A program made the translations under genes and the position numbers. Below, piece after piece: positions 25,469 to 37,719 of a stretch of DNA of 64,000 nt. Source of the stretch: Xestospongia muta (Eukaryota > Porifera > Demospongiae > Haplosclerida > Petrosiidae); contig OY848917.1 in assembly GCA_963693285.1 (NCBI GenBank), positions 13,330,192-13,394,191 of the forward strand, read 5' to 3'. The notes under the pieces were generated by a model that ran no database searches, was not told where the DNA came from, and saw nothing but the letters and a program-made list of their open reading frames with translations. Position 1 is the first letter of the stretch. The number at the start of each line of letters is the position of its first letter.

Positions 25469-27880
25469 GATTTTATAACTTAGATAGACATCACTTTATA
25501 GTACTGCACTTTTTCATCATCCATTATTGCCAAAAGAGGTATGTTAAGATTAACAATTTCCCAAGTCTACATATTATGAAGAAACAAGCACCTCATGAGA
25601 ATTCTATACAACAAAAAGAGGTATTATTTACACACATAAATAAAGTGCACTGCTGTAGTGTCTGTTCTAATCTAGTAAATAACTTACATTTTTCATTATA
25701 GTTACTTTTTTTAGGCAAGGTTTCTTTATAATTGGAGACTTTTGTAAGGCTTTCCACTTTTGAGCATTATCCTTTAAAGTGCTATTATTAGCTTTCTTAT
25801 GTATATTTCCATTTGCTTTCCTGGATACTGTAATTTTAGGGTAAAACATTATATAATTTTACCTACAAATAATAAGATATATTGAGAGCTTTTGTCACAG
25901 GAATGTAGTTATTTGTTGATGAACAATGTAAATTAATATTTCTAACCGCTTTACACAATAATTTCATTTATCACACCTAGCGTAATTAAATAATGAGGTA
26001 TACCTTATATAAACATAGAGTCATAATGGAAGTAACTTTTTAATTAAATTTATCAGTCTAAAGTAAGAGTATTTAATATGGTAGCTTTTGTATGACTTAA
26101 TTAGAATTTTGTTGCCTTTTAATAAGTGGAGGAGTTATTAATCTTTTCTATGCTATTCTAATATAGTGAAATGAATGAACACCACATTGTATTGATCTAC
26201 AACATTTAAAACTCATCTATACATCCTTACTTTTTTCTTCCATGCTGAATTTGAATCTTGAATAATGGCCTCTGCATATTGAACTGGTCCAGATCCATCA
26301 GAAAATGGAGCAAGAATATTGTTTCCTACATTTACATGTTTCTTTACAAGGTGTTTTAGACTCAATACTTCAATTGACACATGTAGAGAAAATCATGGGC
26401 TTTATTTTCACCAATAATTGAAAGACACACAACCTACTCTTCAATTAAAAAACATATTAAGTAATTAAAATTATTGAACACTAATAAAACATTAAAGTCA
26501 GTTGTGACTCTATTAGTGTTGTGCCAATAATTTGTACTACTAGAACTACTTATAGTACCTCATTTTAAACTTAGTTCCAAGAAAATACTGGAACTAGTAC
26601 TGTACTAGAACTATACTGGTACTTGGTACTGGAACTAGTACTGTGCTAGATTTATACTGGAACTAAATATTGGAACTAGTACTGTACTAGAACTATACTG
26701 GTACTGGGTACTGGAACTAGTACTGTACTGGAGGTATAAACTGGTACTGGCACAATAATAGACTTTATCTTATTTATGCCAACATTAGAATGACTAACCT
26801 ATATGCAAGTCTTTTTGCCAATGAGTTATTCAATCATTTCCTCTTGGAGTAGTATCCTTTAGAGTGTTTCCATTTGCCTTGTTATAGGTATTTCAACTTA
26901 CTTTTTAGTTACTGGTGCTAAACAATGACAATAACAATTTTAATTATAATTTTAGTTCAAACACACATTGTTAGTACTGTTACTATTTGTTACAGTATCC
27001 TTTATAATAATAATACACATTTTCGTACATTACCTGCACTAAACCATATAGTAATATTCATTCATCACATTTTCCGTTATTAGACACATGAGCAGTCCTA
27101 TATACAATTGTGATGTCATAATAATAATTTCCCAGACTACATAATCAAAAGTTTGCTGTGTTATTGTTAAAAGATTGATTGTTTTCAACAGGCCATTGAG
27201 CCAGCTTATAAATGGACCACCTCAATAAATTGTAACATGTTAATAGTTACATATTGTTTTAGTGATCATAATTATCATAGGATTAATAAAAGAACTTGCT
27301 TATTTTAGCTATTGAGAGAGTGTGGTATGCCAGGCCACAGTTTTAAGCTATATAGTCTCTTTGAGAACTTAATTATCAAGAGTACAGAAATTCATGTAAG
27401 TTCTTACTTTCTTTCTTGCTAGCTAGTATAATGGGTTCTGTATATTGGACTTTGCCAGAGCTGCCATCTGACTATGTGTCCGTAATGTGCTCCCCTACAA
27501 CTGCTTCATCCAAAGATGTTTCTGTTTCTAACTCAAGTAGAACAGACAGTTAAAGTTCGTAGATCTCGTTTCACCAACAAATGAAAATCACGCACTTGCT
27601 CTTTAACTAAAAAGGGCTGAGATTAGTATTTAAACATAACACTACTATAAGACTAGTTAGCCGTGACTCGATCTTATCTACATGTCAAAATGAGATGCTT
27701 TAACATACGTGTGTAAGTCTTTTCGCAACCGAGTTAGCCTTAATTGGTGCTTTCCGAAAAGGAAGTTTTCTACCAGTACACTCAGCCATTAGTCTGACAT
27801 GGCCAGCCCCTTCGCATGGAGTGGAAGACAGGAAGAGTATGGGGAAAGCCGCATATGCGAGTTGTGGAAGATAAAATTAT
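25469..27880 (-). pseudogene. R-locus relic, copy 3
   Basis: Block order as in the other copies: a (about 27,860-27,715), b (about 27,600-27,405), c (about 26,450-26,225), d (25,849-25,680) and a last block. Block d is open (MFYPKITVSRKANGN onward) and differs from the 16.8 kb copy by a few residues. Block a has lost one C against the twin (CCCCTTCGCATGG against CCCCTTTCGCATGG), a frame change. Confidence 0.45.
26519..26755. repeat. Minisatellite inverted-repeat element (copy 4)
   Basis: Same ends and units as copies 2 and 3, with fewer internal repeats. This shows repeat-number change after the units were duplicated. Confidence 0.8.
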
Positions 27881-28489
27881 TAAGTCAATGAATGTAATTT
27901 TGTGGTATTAAAAATAAGAATGGGCGTGACTAATATAACATCAAATGAAAAAGCATTTCTTGTGTTGATTGTGGAGAACATTTATTTACATAGAAGAAAT
28001 GTGAGAATATTCTGCTACAATCTCTACTTGTTGAAGTATATGAGACTTAGAAGGATACGCTAAGTGAAGAAGAAGGCTTTATTAGTGCTCAGGAACTCTT
28101 GATTATGGACTATTCCACGTGGAAAGGATGAGAGCGTTTGAAGTATAAACACAGATTACGTACATGACTGTGCAATTCAGTCCACTTTTTGAAGAAGTGT
28201 AGATCACTCATCCTAACTGGTACATACCTGAATGTAATCAAAATTTGTCATAACTGCAAATATGTCAACAATAATTTGGTAAGTAATGTGTGTAACTTTA
28301 CACTTAAAGCAAAAAATCCTTCTTAGGTTACCTCTTTCAACTTATGTTTAGAGATACTCTTTATTACATGCAAATTACCAAACTAAATCGATCAAGAACC
28401 TTCTCTTACATGAATGTCAGCTTCTCCTACATCACCTGCCTCTACTTCTGCAGATTGGCTTCTTAATTTGATATCTGTTCAAAATTGGT

Positions 28490-29036
28490 CAGTCTTTGAG
28501 TACTCAAAGAGTATCTGAATCAAAGATACTTTGACCATATCCATTGATATTTCTGATGAAGATAAGTGGTTTAATTGTCAAACTTTCGAAACTGTAATCT
28601 CTCATGAAAGGCAGTAATTAAAGAAAGCTGCTGTGTACGCTGTCCACAGTATAAGTGATTTGCCACTACTTTTACAGTATCCTTTATCCTCAACTTTAGA
28701 ATCTCAGGAGTTATTGAATGTTGACAAGGAGGGGGTCCTTCCTACCTTTCTATGTAGTACTTTTATGTCTTTTAAAATTAGATGAAGTCTGGGCATTGGC
28801 ATTTAGACTGAGCATGGAAAAATAAGATATATTAGTAAATACCTCACTACTGCTATGTATCCCATTACATTTGAGTGGCTAATCCTTGCTCAATAATCCT
28901 ATCTTATACTTTCAGATACAGAAAATAGAGTAATAGAGTAAATGGAACCAAATTCTAAATTTATATGTAACATTTATTAGTAGATGGATGTTAAGCTGGA
29001 TAATGTTCTCAAGGAGTTATATCTAATGTAGGGATG
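28490..29036 (+). repeat. Dispersed repeat relic with coding-like blocks
   Basis: The blocks TFETVISHERQ, KAAVYAVHSI, YPLSSTLESQELLNVDKEG and LPTFLCSTFMSFK read in plus-strand frames separated by stops. Parts recur at 41,600-41,800 and 48,890-48,990. It looks like remains of a multi-copy gene or retroelement; I cannot assign it. It is missing from the equivalent place in the 19.6 kb unit. Confidence 0.4.
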
Positions 29037-29399
29037 ACACAACACCTCTATAAGATCTAATTGAATTGATAAAGGAACACAAGAGACTTTGAATACCTGA
29101 GTAAAAAAAATGGTGTACAATATTATATGATCTTGCATTAGCACAAATATTACTTAAACCTGCTATATAGGAAGAAGATACCTAGAAATGAAAATAATAT
29201 TATATTATAATGTAAAAAGTATTATATTATGATGTAAAAAAGACTAGACATACCTGGATCAATATTGACATTTGATGTCCTATAAAAATGAATTAGCAAT
29301 TATTCTACCTAAAGCACTACAGCACCATGCTATAAATATTTTAGCAATTATGTTGTATCCTTAATTACATGTGCAAAAAAGGAATACATCCTTCTTGTT

Positions 29400-29790
29400 A
29401 ATACAAGACATTCTGGATATGATAAATGCTTAATAAAAGATATAAAAACTGTTATAAACCTTATCTGTGAAAATTTAATCCCTGACCTCAATGAAGTTAA
29501 CACATTAATGAATGACATCTTTACATCTTGTTTCAATGATCAACTTTCAACTCTGACTCATACTTGTAATGATTTTATCCTATTTCCTCTAATGATTGTC
29601 CTGTGGGTAATTTCACTCTGAAGATAAAGTCCACTGTTTAATTATATCTCTTAAATCAAACAAATCCTCAGGTACAGACCAAATTAGTTATAATACTCAG
29701 GGTTACAGCTATTTCTATCACACCTAGGCCTGCTATTATAAAATCATTCAATTTGTCTATATATATCTAATGGGTCAATTTCTTGAACTG
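29400..29790 (+). mobile_element. LINE reverse-transcriptase relic (second copy)
   Basis: Contains CPVGNFTLK, SNKSSGTD and LRVTAISITP in shifting frames, as in the 19.7 kb copy. It is the N-terminal reverse-transcriptase region of a non-LTR element. The minus-strand open frame 29,348-29,536 overlapping it is a shadow. Confidence 0.7.
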
Positions 29791-29799
29791 ATGTAGCCA

Positions 29800-31400
29800 G
29801 GCTAACACTGATTGTTCACATGATGAATACTGGTTGAGTTCATGTTGTAATTATCAATCAGTATCTCGTTGTAAAGAAAAGAGTGCAAAGGCCATGTTTA
29901 ATTGAGTCACAGTTTGTGATCAGTCAGAATTTGGTACATGTCAATATATCATGGTAAATATATGAGAATCAAGACATATAGTGTATTGTTGAGTCAATCT
30001 ATAATTGATAATGAGAGAGAGAATATAATTATTATATATAAACTATACATACTACGAGTCATTTGTCATTCAATAAAAACAAAAGTAATGACTTCAGCAT
30101 TGGTCTTTTAACGAACAATTATCATGAACTACTCATTGATCAGTCTCTTCAATAAGACAATGAGATTGAACTTGTTACATTAAGCTACAGATAAACGTCA
30201 AGGACTATCACTTAGTGGAGACTTCACTAACTCGTCTGGTTGAGTCATTTTATCATTCAAACTAAGCATAAGCAGTTATTTAGACATATGATCAATATTC
30301 AATCATCTAATTAATTAAGATGTATGTATATATTTATAATAACAGTATCAAAATTTAAGACAAATACTAAGACAGGTACTGATAAGCCATTTAGACTTAA
30401 GGCGCCTTTGGCTACTTAGTTTAGTCTTTTTAATAAGAATAGCGCGACTTTACTAAGAAAGAAACAGTCTAAAGCAACGTGTTCTTATTTGTTCTAAATA
30501 ATTTGTCCTTAATCTTTTAGTAGTGTCATTGGTATAAGATGAAAGAGCTACAAAACTATTTTTATTGATGTTTTCGTCGTAAAATAAGTAATTTAAAAGT
30601 GAATGTCTGTAATGTTAACGACTTTTAATAATCAAAGATAAAGAAAAAAATATAAATGAGAATAATAAATAAAATAAATATTTTACTAAAAGAAAAAACT
30701 TAATGCCTTCATACATCAATATAATAGAGGTAAGAGTGTGTCCAGTTAATACTGCCAGGTAATAAATTATATTTGCTTATTTAAATTATATTGCGTTTTC
30801 GAATGTTCATCAAGTTTATGGATCACGTGATCGTTAGCAATGCTATACTTCAATGGCCGCAAGGGTACGCAATGTCACCATGTAAGGAGACTAAGGTTAC
30901 TGCGTTCAGTTATCATAGTAATGAGATAGAAGAATGGTTATAATACTTTATATAAAAAAGCATGTGTCTCTGGTTAAACAGGAAGCCCTTGAAGTTATGT
31001 GACACTGAGGCTATACGTAGGAGAGAAGTTATTATAAATGTGTTATCCAGTCTGACCATGTAAAGGGACTACAAAAGCTTACTACTCTCAGTTGTTATAA
31101 TGATGATTGTAATAAGATAAAGGAATGGTGTAGTATATATAATGTAGATGTTTGATTGAGAATGAAATGTTAACTATATATATAGGAGTAATGTTGATTA
31201 CATTATCATGAATTTAAGGTATTGTGTGTACATTTGAAGTTTTAAATATCTGACTTTTTAAAAAATTAATCGAAATAAGTTCACATTATATAATTATATT
31301 TTTAAAAAGCACACTATATCAAACTTGTATAATAAAGTTAACAGCTAAAAAACATTCTCTAAATATAATAATAACATGTCCTCCAAAAATGTAGTTATTC
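29800..31400. other. Repeated-unit spacer
   Basis: Matches 20,040-21,820, with a deletion near 29,935 (the TGCTATGTGAACTCG block is lost) and another near 30,270. No genes are seen. Confidence 0.5.
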
Positions 31401-32345
31401 CTATTTAATGTTCACATAATTACTTCCTAATGATTGAACTGTCATCTCATCATCATTCTTCTCTGCAGAAGTTACATTGGAATACACCTGTGATCTATTG
31501 CCTTTCTTCATATTAATTACTGTATAAACATGGATGCAATGAAATTGTTATCTTCTTTATTGCTATTATTTCTTAATAGTAGATTTTCATCATTTAACTC
31601 ACTTTCAACTGTAATACCATCTCTATATTGTAAGAATCAACATTGTAATCGATGACATTTATAACAACACCACATGTTGACCTTGATGATAAGTATTGTT
31701 CTGTATATTCTCTTGTGGTTTCATTATACTAACAGAAAAGTATATGTAACAAGTACGTTGTATTCTTTAATTGGAATAAATAATTACAATAACTTTAACT
31801 TTAGTGGACTTGGGAAAGTATTACAAAATTAACTTTAATACTTACAACTTTAAATTTTATGTTTTCTTCTTAGTAACCATAAGCAACTTAAAATCAACAC
31901 AATGAGTGTGATAAGATTAATGAAAAGAAGAAATCCCACACCAATAACAGGACATCATGATGAGTTCTCTCCACAATTACTGTTGTTTGCAATAGATTGA
32001 TAACTTGGAGTTGGTTTTACAAATGTTATTATTCCGTTGACTAATGCTGTTATTTTATTGATTATAACAATGTTGCTCTGTTGATGACAGCTTATAATTA
32101 ATTTCATTAAGTGAAGATGATGTCATTTCATTGACTTATATAGTGAAAGAATTAGCCAATTTAAAAAGTATGACATATGACATTGTTTTAAGTTACCTGC
32201 AATGAGTGTAGTGATATTACTCCATTCACCTTAAAGCGTATGTTCCTCATTTGAATGTGATACCACAATAAAGCTATAGTTTAGACTACTACATAAACTA
32301 CTGATGATAAGTTCAGTACAGTTGGTCACTCCTACACTGAATGTT
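31401..32345 (-). pseudogene. Receptor 3' fragment D1
   Basis: Third 3' fragment, directly downstream of the intact receptor. It has the shared TAA in the FN3 piece (CGCTTTAAGGTG). The tail exon carries the frameshift seen in the three longer relics rather than the open tail of the 12.9 and 21.8 kb fragments, so this piece may be a mosaic of two copy types. Confidence 0.65.
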
Positions 32346-32987
32346 TTATAATCACAATCACTAATACGTGATTGTTAGCAATCCTGGAATGTAGTTTATA
32401 CTATCTAGACCCAATGTCACTATGTAAGGAGACTAAGGTTACTATGTTCAGTTGTTATAGTAATGGGATAGAAGAATGGTTATAATACTTTATATAATGA
32501 ACAATGTGTGTTGATTTTCTATTAGTTTATATAACGGATATATGTTTGGTTAAACAGGAATCCTTTGAAGTTATGTGACTCTAAAGTTAGACATTGGTCA
32601 GGAGTTATTATAAATATGTTACCCAATCTGATAATGTAAAGTGATTATATAAGTTCACTACTCTCAGTTGTTATAGTAATGATTGTAATAAGATAAAGAA
32701 ATGGTGTGGTATATATAATGTAGGTGTTTGGTTGAGAATGAAATGTTAACTATATATATAGGAGTAATGCTGATTGCATAATCATGAATTTAAGGTATTG
32801 TGTGTACATTTGAATTTTTAATAATATCTGATTTTTAAAAAAATTAATCGAAATAAGTTCACACTTTATAATTATATTTTTAAAAAGCACACTATATCAA
32901 ACTTGTATAATAAAGTTAACAGCTAAAAAACATTCTCTTTATATAATAATTATGTTTCAAACATGTTCTTTATAAAAGTAGTTATTC

Positions 32988-35298
32988 CTATTTAATGTTC
33001 ACATAATTACCTCCTGATAACTGAACTGTCATCTCATCATCATTCTTCTCTACAGCAGTTACATTGGAATATACTGGTGATCTTTTACCTTTCTTCTTAT
33101 TAACTACTGCATAAACATGTGATGAACCTGCATCGCCATCTTCTTTATTGCGATTATCTTTGAATTGTAGATTTTTATCATTTAACTCAATTTCAACTGT
33201 AATACCATCTCTGTATGGTAAGAATCAACATTGTGATTGATAACACTTATAACAAGATTACAAGATTACCTTGATGATAAGTATTGTCCTGTATCTTCTC
33301 TTAGTGGTTTCATAATACTATAACAGAAAAGTATATAACAAGTTCATTGTATTCTTTAATTGGAATAAATAATTACGATAACAATAACTTTCATGGACTT
33401 GGGAAAGTATTCCAAAATTAACTTTAATACTTACGACTTTTTGTGTTTTCTTTTTAGCATCCATAAGCAGCTTATAATGAACACAATGACAGTGATAAGA
33501 TTAGTGAAAAGGAGAAATCCCACACCAATAATAGGCCATGATGACGAATTCTCTACACAACTACTGTTATTTGCAATAGATTGACTACTTGGAGTTGGTT
33601 TTACAAATGTTATTATTCCGTTGACTAATGTTGTTATTCTATTAATTGATGACAATGTTGCTCTGTTGATTCCAATTGATGATGTCAATGTTGATGACAA
33701 CTTACAATTAATTTCATTTACTGAAGATGAGGTCACTTCATTGACTTATATAGTAAAAGAAATTAACCAATTTTAAAAGTATGATATATGACATTGTTTC
33801 AAGTTACCTGCAATGAGTGTAGTGACTTCACTCCATTCACTGTTATTTGCAATAGATTGACTACTTGGAGTTGGTTTTACAAATGTTGTTATTCCGTTGA
33901 CTAATGTTGTTATTTCATTGATTGATGACAACGTTGCTCTGTTGATTCCAATTGATGATGTCAATGTTGATGACAGCTTACAATTAATTTCATTAACTGA
34001 AGATGAAGTCACTTCATTGACTTATATAGTGAAAGAAATTAACCAATTTTAAAAGTATGATATATGACATTGTTTCAAGTTACCTGCAATGAATGTAGTG
34101 ACTTCACTCCATTCACTTTGAAGCGTATATTCTTCATTTGAATATGACACTACATAGAAACTGTAGTTTTGACTACTACATAAACCACTAATAATCAGTT
34201 TAGTATATTTGGTCACTCCTACACTGAATGTTTTATCACTAACACCATAGAATACCTTATAACCATCTATTAATGGATTGTTAATAACTGGTGGAAACCA
34301 TGTGACTAGAACATCAGAGGAGTTGATCCATATTGCTGTGACATTTACTGGTTTCCTAGCAACTATAATACAGTATAATTGTATTGTGTATGTTTTTGTA
34401 CATACCTTTAACATATATATTATTGTGAGCAGGATAGGATGGATTTATACTATTGTAGTACTTGTCCTCAACTCTAGAGTTAGATATAGAACAATTGTAC
34501 CATCCTTCATCTCTTGATTGAAATAGAAGCTCTACTAAAATTTTAGTTGGTAGTTGATATGAGAGAATAGTCTGTGTAATATTGGGATAGATCAAAGTAT
34601 CATTTAGTGTACAATTGATATATGTTGCTGTTCCATCTGTAACATTGAAGGATATCAGGAATGATGAATTATCTCTGGTGGATAGTAATGACTTGAATGT
34701 TGTTTCACTGACCTTAGGTCCACCTGAACATATTAATAAAATTATTATTAATTGTTAATTCAATTTAACTCACTGTTTATTTCATAAGTATACGTTGTGT
34801 ACAGTAGTATCATCAATGTTTGATTTACATTATGTTCATCTGGTATAACACATGTATAAATACCCTCATATTTACCTATACCATATTCACGATATAGTCC
34901 CACTTGTCCTGACATATACACAGAATGTAATGGTGATGAGTCATCTACTGTGGGCACTTGAATACCATTAGGATAATACCATACTCCAATATTAGACTCA
35001 TGTTTAGCACTTTGACACCACAAGTTATCATTTAATCCATCATTGTTTTCATCATATCCATAGAAATAATTTGCAGGAATTATAGAATTATTTGGGTAGG
35101 ACGTTTCATTGTATCCTCCATACAATCGGACTCCTATATTATTATAAATATATATATGTATGTATAATATATTGTAAGTTAGTTAGCTAATGTATATTTA
35201 GAAAACATACCAGTGTGAGGCAACTGAGGAGTATCGTTACAACTCGTCAGTAACGGTATTAATACACCAACTGTAAGAAAAAAGAAGACAGTCGACAT
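32988..35298 (-). CDS. Ig-Ig-FN3 single-pass receptor (intact copy)
   Basis: Exons: 35298-35211, 35133-34774, 34723-34406, 34362-34084, 34020-33808, 33744-33435, 33317-33270 and 33210-32988. All introns are GT-AG, 43-117 bases; the sum is 1,839 bases, 612 residues, no internal stop. The start is chosen because it opens a classic signal peptide (MSTVFFFLTVGVLIPLLTSC). Exons 2-5 are phase 1-1 modules: Ig 1 (residues 30-149, C..GVWYY..YTC), Ig 2 (150-255, INC..WYNC) and FN3 (256-348, VTWFPP..YKVFYG..SEWS). A Ser/Thr-rich stalk follows (349-489). Membrane helix about 490-515, then KRKHKK. The tail has Tyr535, Tyr572 (HVYAVV), Tyr586 (YSNV) and Tyr608 (YVNI); the last two fit the YxN pattern bound by Grb2-type SH2 domains. 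No kinase domain. A recognition or adhesion receptor is inferred; ligand unknown. Confident on structure, not on role. Confidence 0.85.
33560..34110 (-). repeat. 276-base internal tandem duplication in the intact receptor
   Basis: The end of the FN3 exon, the following intron and the first half of the stalk exon are present twice, about 276 bases apart. The new junction (CTCCATTCAC joined to TGTTATTTGC near 33,840) fuses stalk sequence to a second copy of SEWSEVTTLIAG. The resulting extra exon (34020-33808, 213 bases) is phase 1-1 and keeps the frame. It is absent from the relics. Confidence 0.85.
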
Positions 35299-36180
35299 CT
35301 TTACGACAAATCGCACAACTCGCTCAAAACTATCCTCACAGTTATTAATTAAAACAGGAGGGGCTGCTACACGATCTGTATAACAATATTGTTATAGTAC
35401 CAGCTGTAACTAAATTTATTAAGATTATCATTTAATAATTGTAGTGTCGGATAAATAATAGTGGAAACAAGGTCTATGTATATAACCCGAGGACGTTACT
35501 TCAATTGAAATTCACACGTAGCTCTTTGGCGATTGTAGTGCATAACAAACAAATGCGCTCTTGCATGCAGTTCTAGCGCGATATCTTATCTACTGATGTT
35601 AACTTAACACAAACAATAGTTGTTTGGTTGTCATGGAGTATTTTGGAAACTTTAGAAAGCGAAAACAATATTAATGCATCTTAATATAAGCTGTCCATTT
35701 CAAGTTCAATGTATAATTTATAGTTTCACAGAAAGCAGACTCTCATATTGTTAGTGACCTTAGTTCAACTTGGAGATCTCCTTATATCTCAAGTTGTTAA
35801 ACATCTTTTACCACTCAACAGTCAAATTCTTTACACACGTGAACCTTGTTTTGTTATATTGTTGTGGACAATAACAATGTTATATATATTATAGTATAAA
35901 AACAAATGTCAGATTTTTTGTGAACATAATCTTTTATTTGCAGGACAAATAGTAGTATATTTATTAAGTATTACATGCATGACTAAATTGTATATTTGAA
36001 ATAATTGTTTTTCCTGCAATATACCAAGTAAGATATATATTACAATAATAGCTAAACATACATCTTATATCCAGGAGATAATCTAGATTAAGAAGCTCTC
36101 TTGATTGAATATTTTTGTGCAGCGCATTGATGAAACATTAAGTTCTAATTCCTTTTAAAAGAAGTATTAACAGTTGCTGG
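35299..36180. other. Upstream region of the intact receptor
   Basis: Probable promoter and 5' region on the minus strand. This sequence has no counterpart in the relics, where it is replaced by (CATA)n. No clear TATA box or named site is seen at a convincing distance from the start codon at 35,298. Confidence 0.4.
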
Positions 36181-36611
36181 CTAGTTTTCAGTGATCTCTG
36201 GAATGTACTGCTGATACTTAACATAATCAACGTAAACACCTATAAACACAAATAAGATATAATTGCTAATCATTACAAGTAATTACATAAAAAATAAACG
36301 AATAGATTCACGTTCGGTATTTCTAAAAACAAAAAAAATGTATATACCAACATAGATGTATTTATATATCGCATAGCAGATGTGATATGTGTTCTTGTTT
36401 CCTGAATTAAAATAGACATAAAATATCACCAACTACATAATGTACACAAACAATCCTGATTTAAGCTTTATGAACAATAAAGAAAAGAAAAACAAGAAAA
36501 ACAAGTTGATTTGAGAGCAAACGTCAATGGTAATATGAACATCAACCAACCTTTATGATGAAAACTGACAACCTTGATAATGTCTCTGATAATGTCTATG
36601 TACCTCACCAA
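36181..36611 (-). CDS. 3' terminal exons of an unidentified gene
   Basis: Three small exons fit together: 36611-36551, 36401-36348 and 36239-36181 (stop TAG). Junctions are phase 1 and introns follow GT-AG, although the first donor (GTTGGT) is weak. The product ends VRYIDIIRDIIKVVSFHH, then KNTYHICYAIYKYIYVG, then VYVDYVKYQQYIPEITEN. It is strikingly Tyr-rich. I found no upstream exon that joins in phase, so the gene is partial here; 37020-37079 holds a possible 60-base phase-1 exon whose phase does not match. Family not recognised. It lies upstream of the intact receptor and is absent from the relic units. Confidence 0.45.
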
Positions 36612-37690
36612 CTTTAGTTGAAGTTGGAAATGGTTATAGATTCAAGCTATTGTATATACGTGTATTAGATAAAACTTTAAAATGATATACTTAATTTAGT
36701 TATGCTAGTGCTAATAAGTCATCATTAAATAGCTACACAGTCAAAACAAATTTAGAAGAATACAAGCCTGAATGATTTCTCAATGGAAATTAATTAGTGA
36801 TTTACCATATTTTGTATTTCATATTTTTATATTTAATATTTCATATTTTGAGATGGGTTGGTTCTGCTGGATTATTAACATTTTTGTCAGAAGGTCTGGA
36901 TTTAGTAACAATTATGAATTATTTAATTAATTATTCAATTGTTTATGAAATTATTTTTCCATTTTAGTGAGATGATTATTATATATTGTACTACTTACTT
37001 GTGAATAGTGGTCTGACACTGAGGACAAAATTGAGGTGGTAACTGTCAGAAATATGTCCTAAAAACATAAAGTTGGTCATGTTAATGCTCTTGGTTAACT
37101 TAGCATTGATACTCCAGTGGCTCTACAGTTCTTTATCAGCTTGGAGAATCTGACGCTGTCCTTCTTAGGCTTGGTAATGGTATAGGCTGCCTGTATTGAG
37201 GAGATCTTTAAAACATTTGGAGAGATGGTGGCATTTACAGTGATTATCATCCTGCATGATTGTTGTACTTCCAATAATCATCTATTACTATGAGTGGGCA
37301 TGTCATATATAAAGCTACAGTTTGATTATAAAAAATAAATTAATAATAAGATAGGGGCTGATGTTGTTGGTCTCAAGTGGGTTGATACAGTCAATGTTTC
37401 TGGCACTGTTCATAGTAAAAAGGCTCACACTGGCTGAAGCTGTTTTGATATTACTATAAACTAGGTATTGGCCAGAATTAGGATTACGATCACTATATAT
37501 GGGTAGATAAACATCTGACTTGTTTTTATATACATAAATATCTTAATTTATATCACATTATGTTAATCAATATATATCACAATTAACTATACCTATTGGT
37601 TCATATAACAAGATAAAAGTGAATCAGATGGATCATGGATGTGGAGATTCATACAAGGTGTAGATAGAATGATTGTATATTTAATCGTTG
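36612..37690. other. Spacer with a coding-like plus-strand relic
   Basis: About 36,780-36,880 is an inverted relative of the 4,700-4,790 boundary sequence. On plus, 37,125-37,256 reads LGESDAVLLRLGNGIGCLY and, after TGA and TAA, NIWRDGGIYSDYHPA. Further on, 37,350-37,435 reads LKWVDTVNVSGTVHSKKAH. These look like a decayed coding sequence of unknown family. Confidence 0.3.
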
Positions 37691-37719
37691 CTAGATTTTT
37701 GGTCACTGATGTTATAACT

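Noticed and set aside
33393..33584. Plus-strand open frame over the receptor membrane exon
   Set aside because: Antisense shadow of the membrane and stalk exon, which is better supported on the minus strand.
34278..34517. Plus-strand open frame over the FN3/Ig 2 junction
   Set aside because: Antisense to two well-defined receptor exons.
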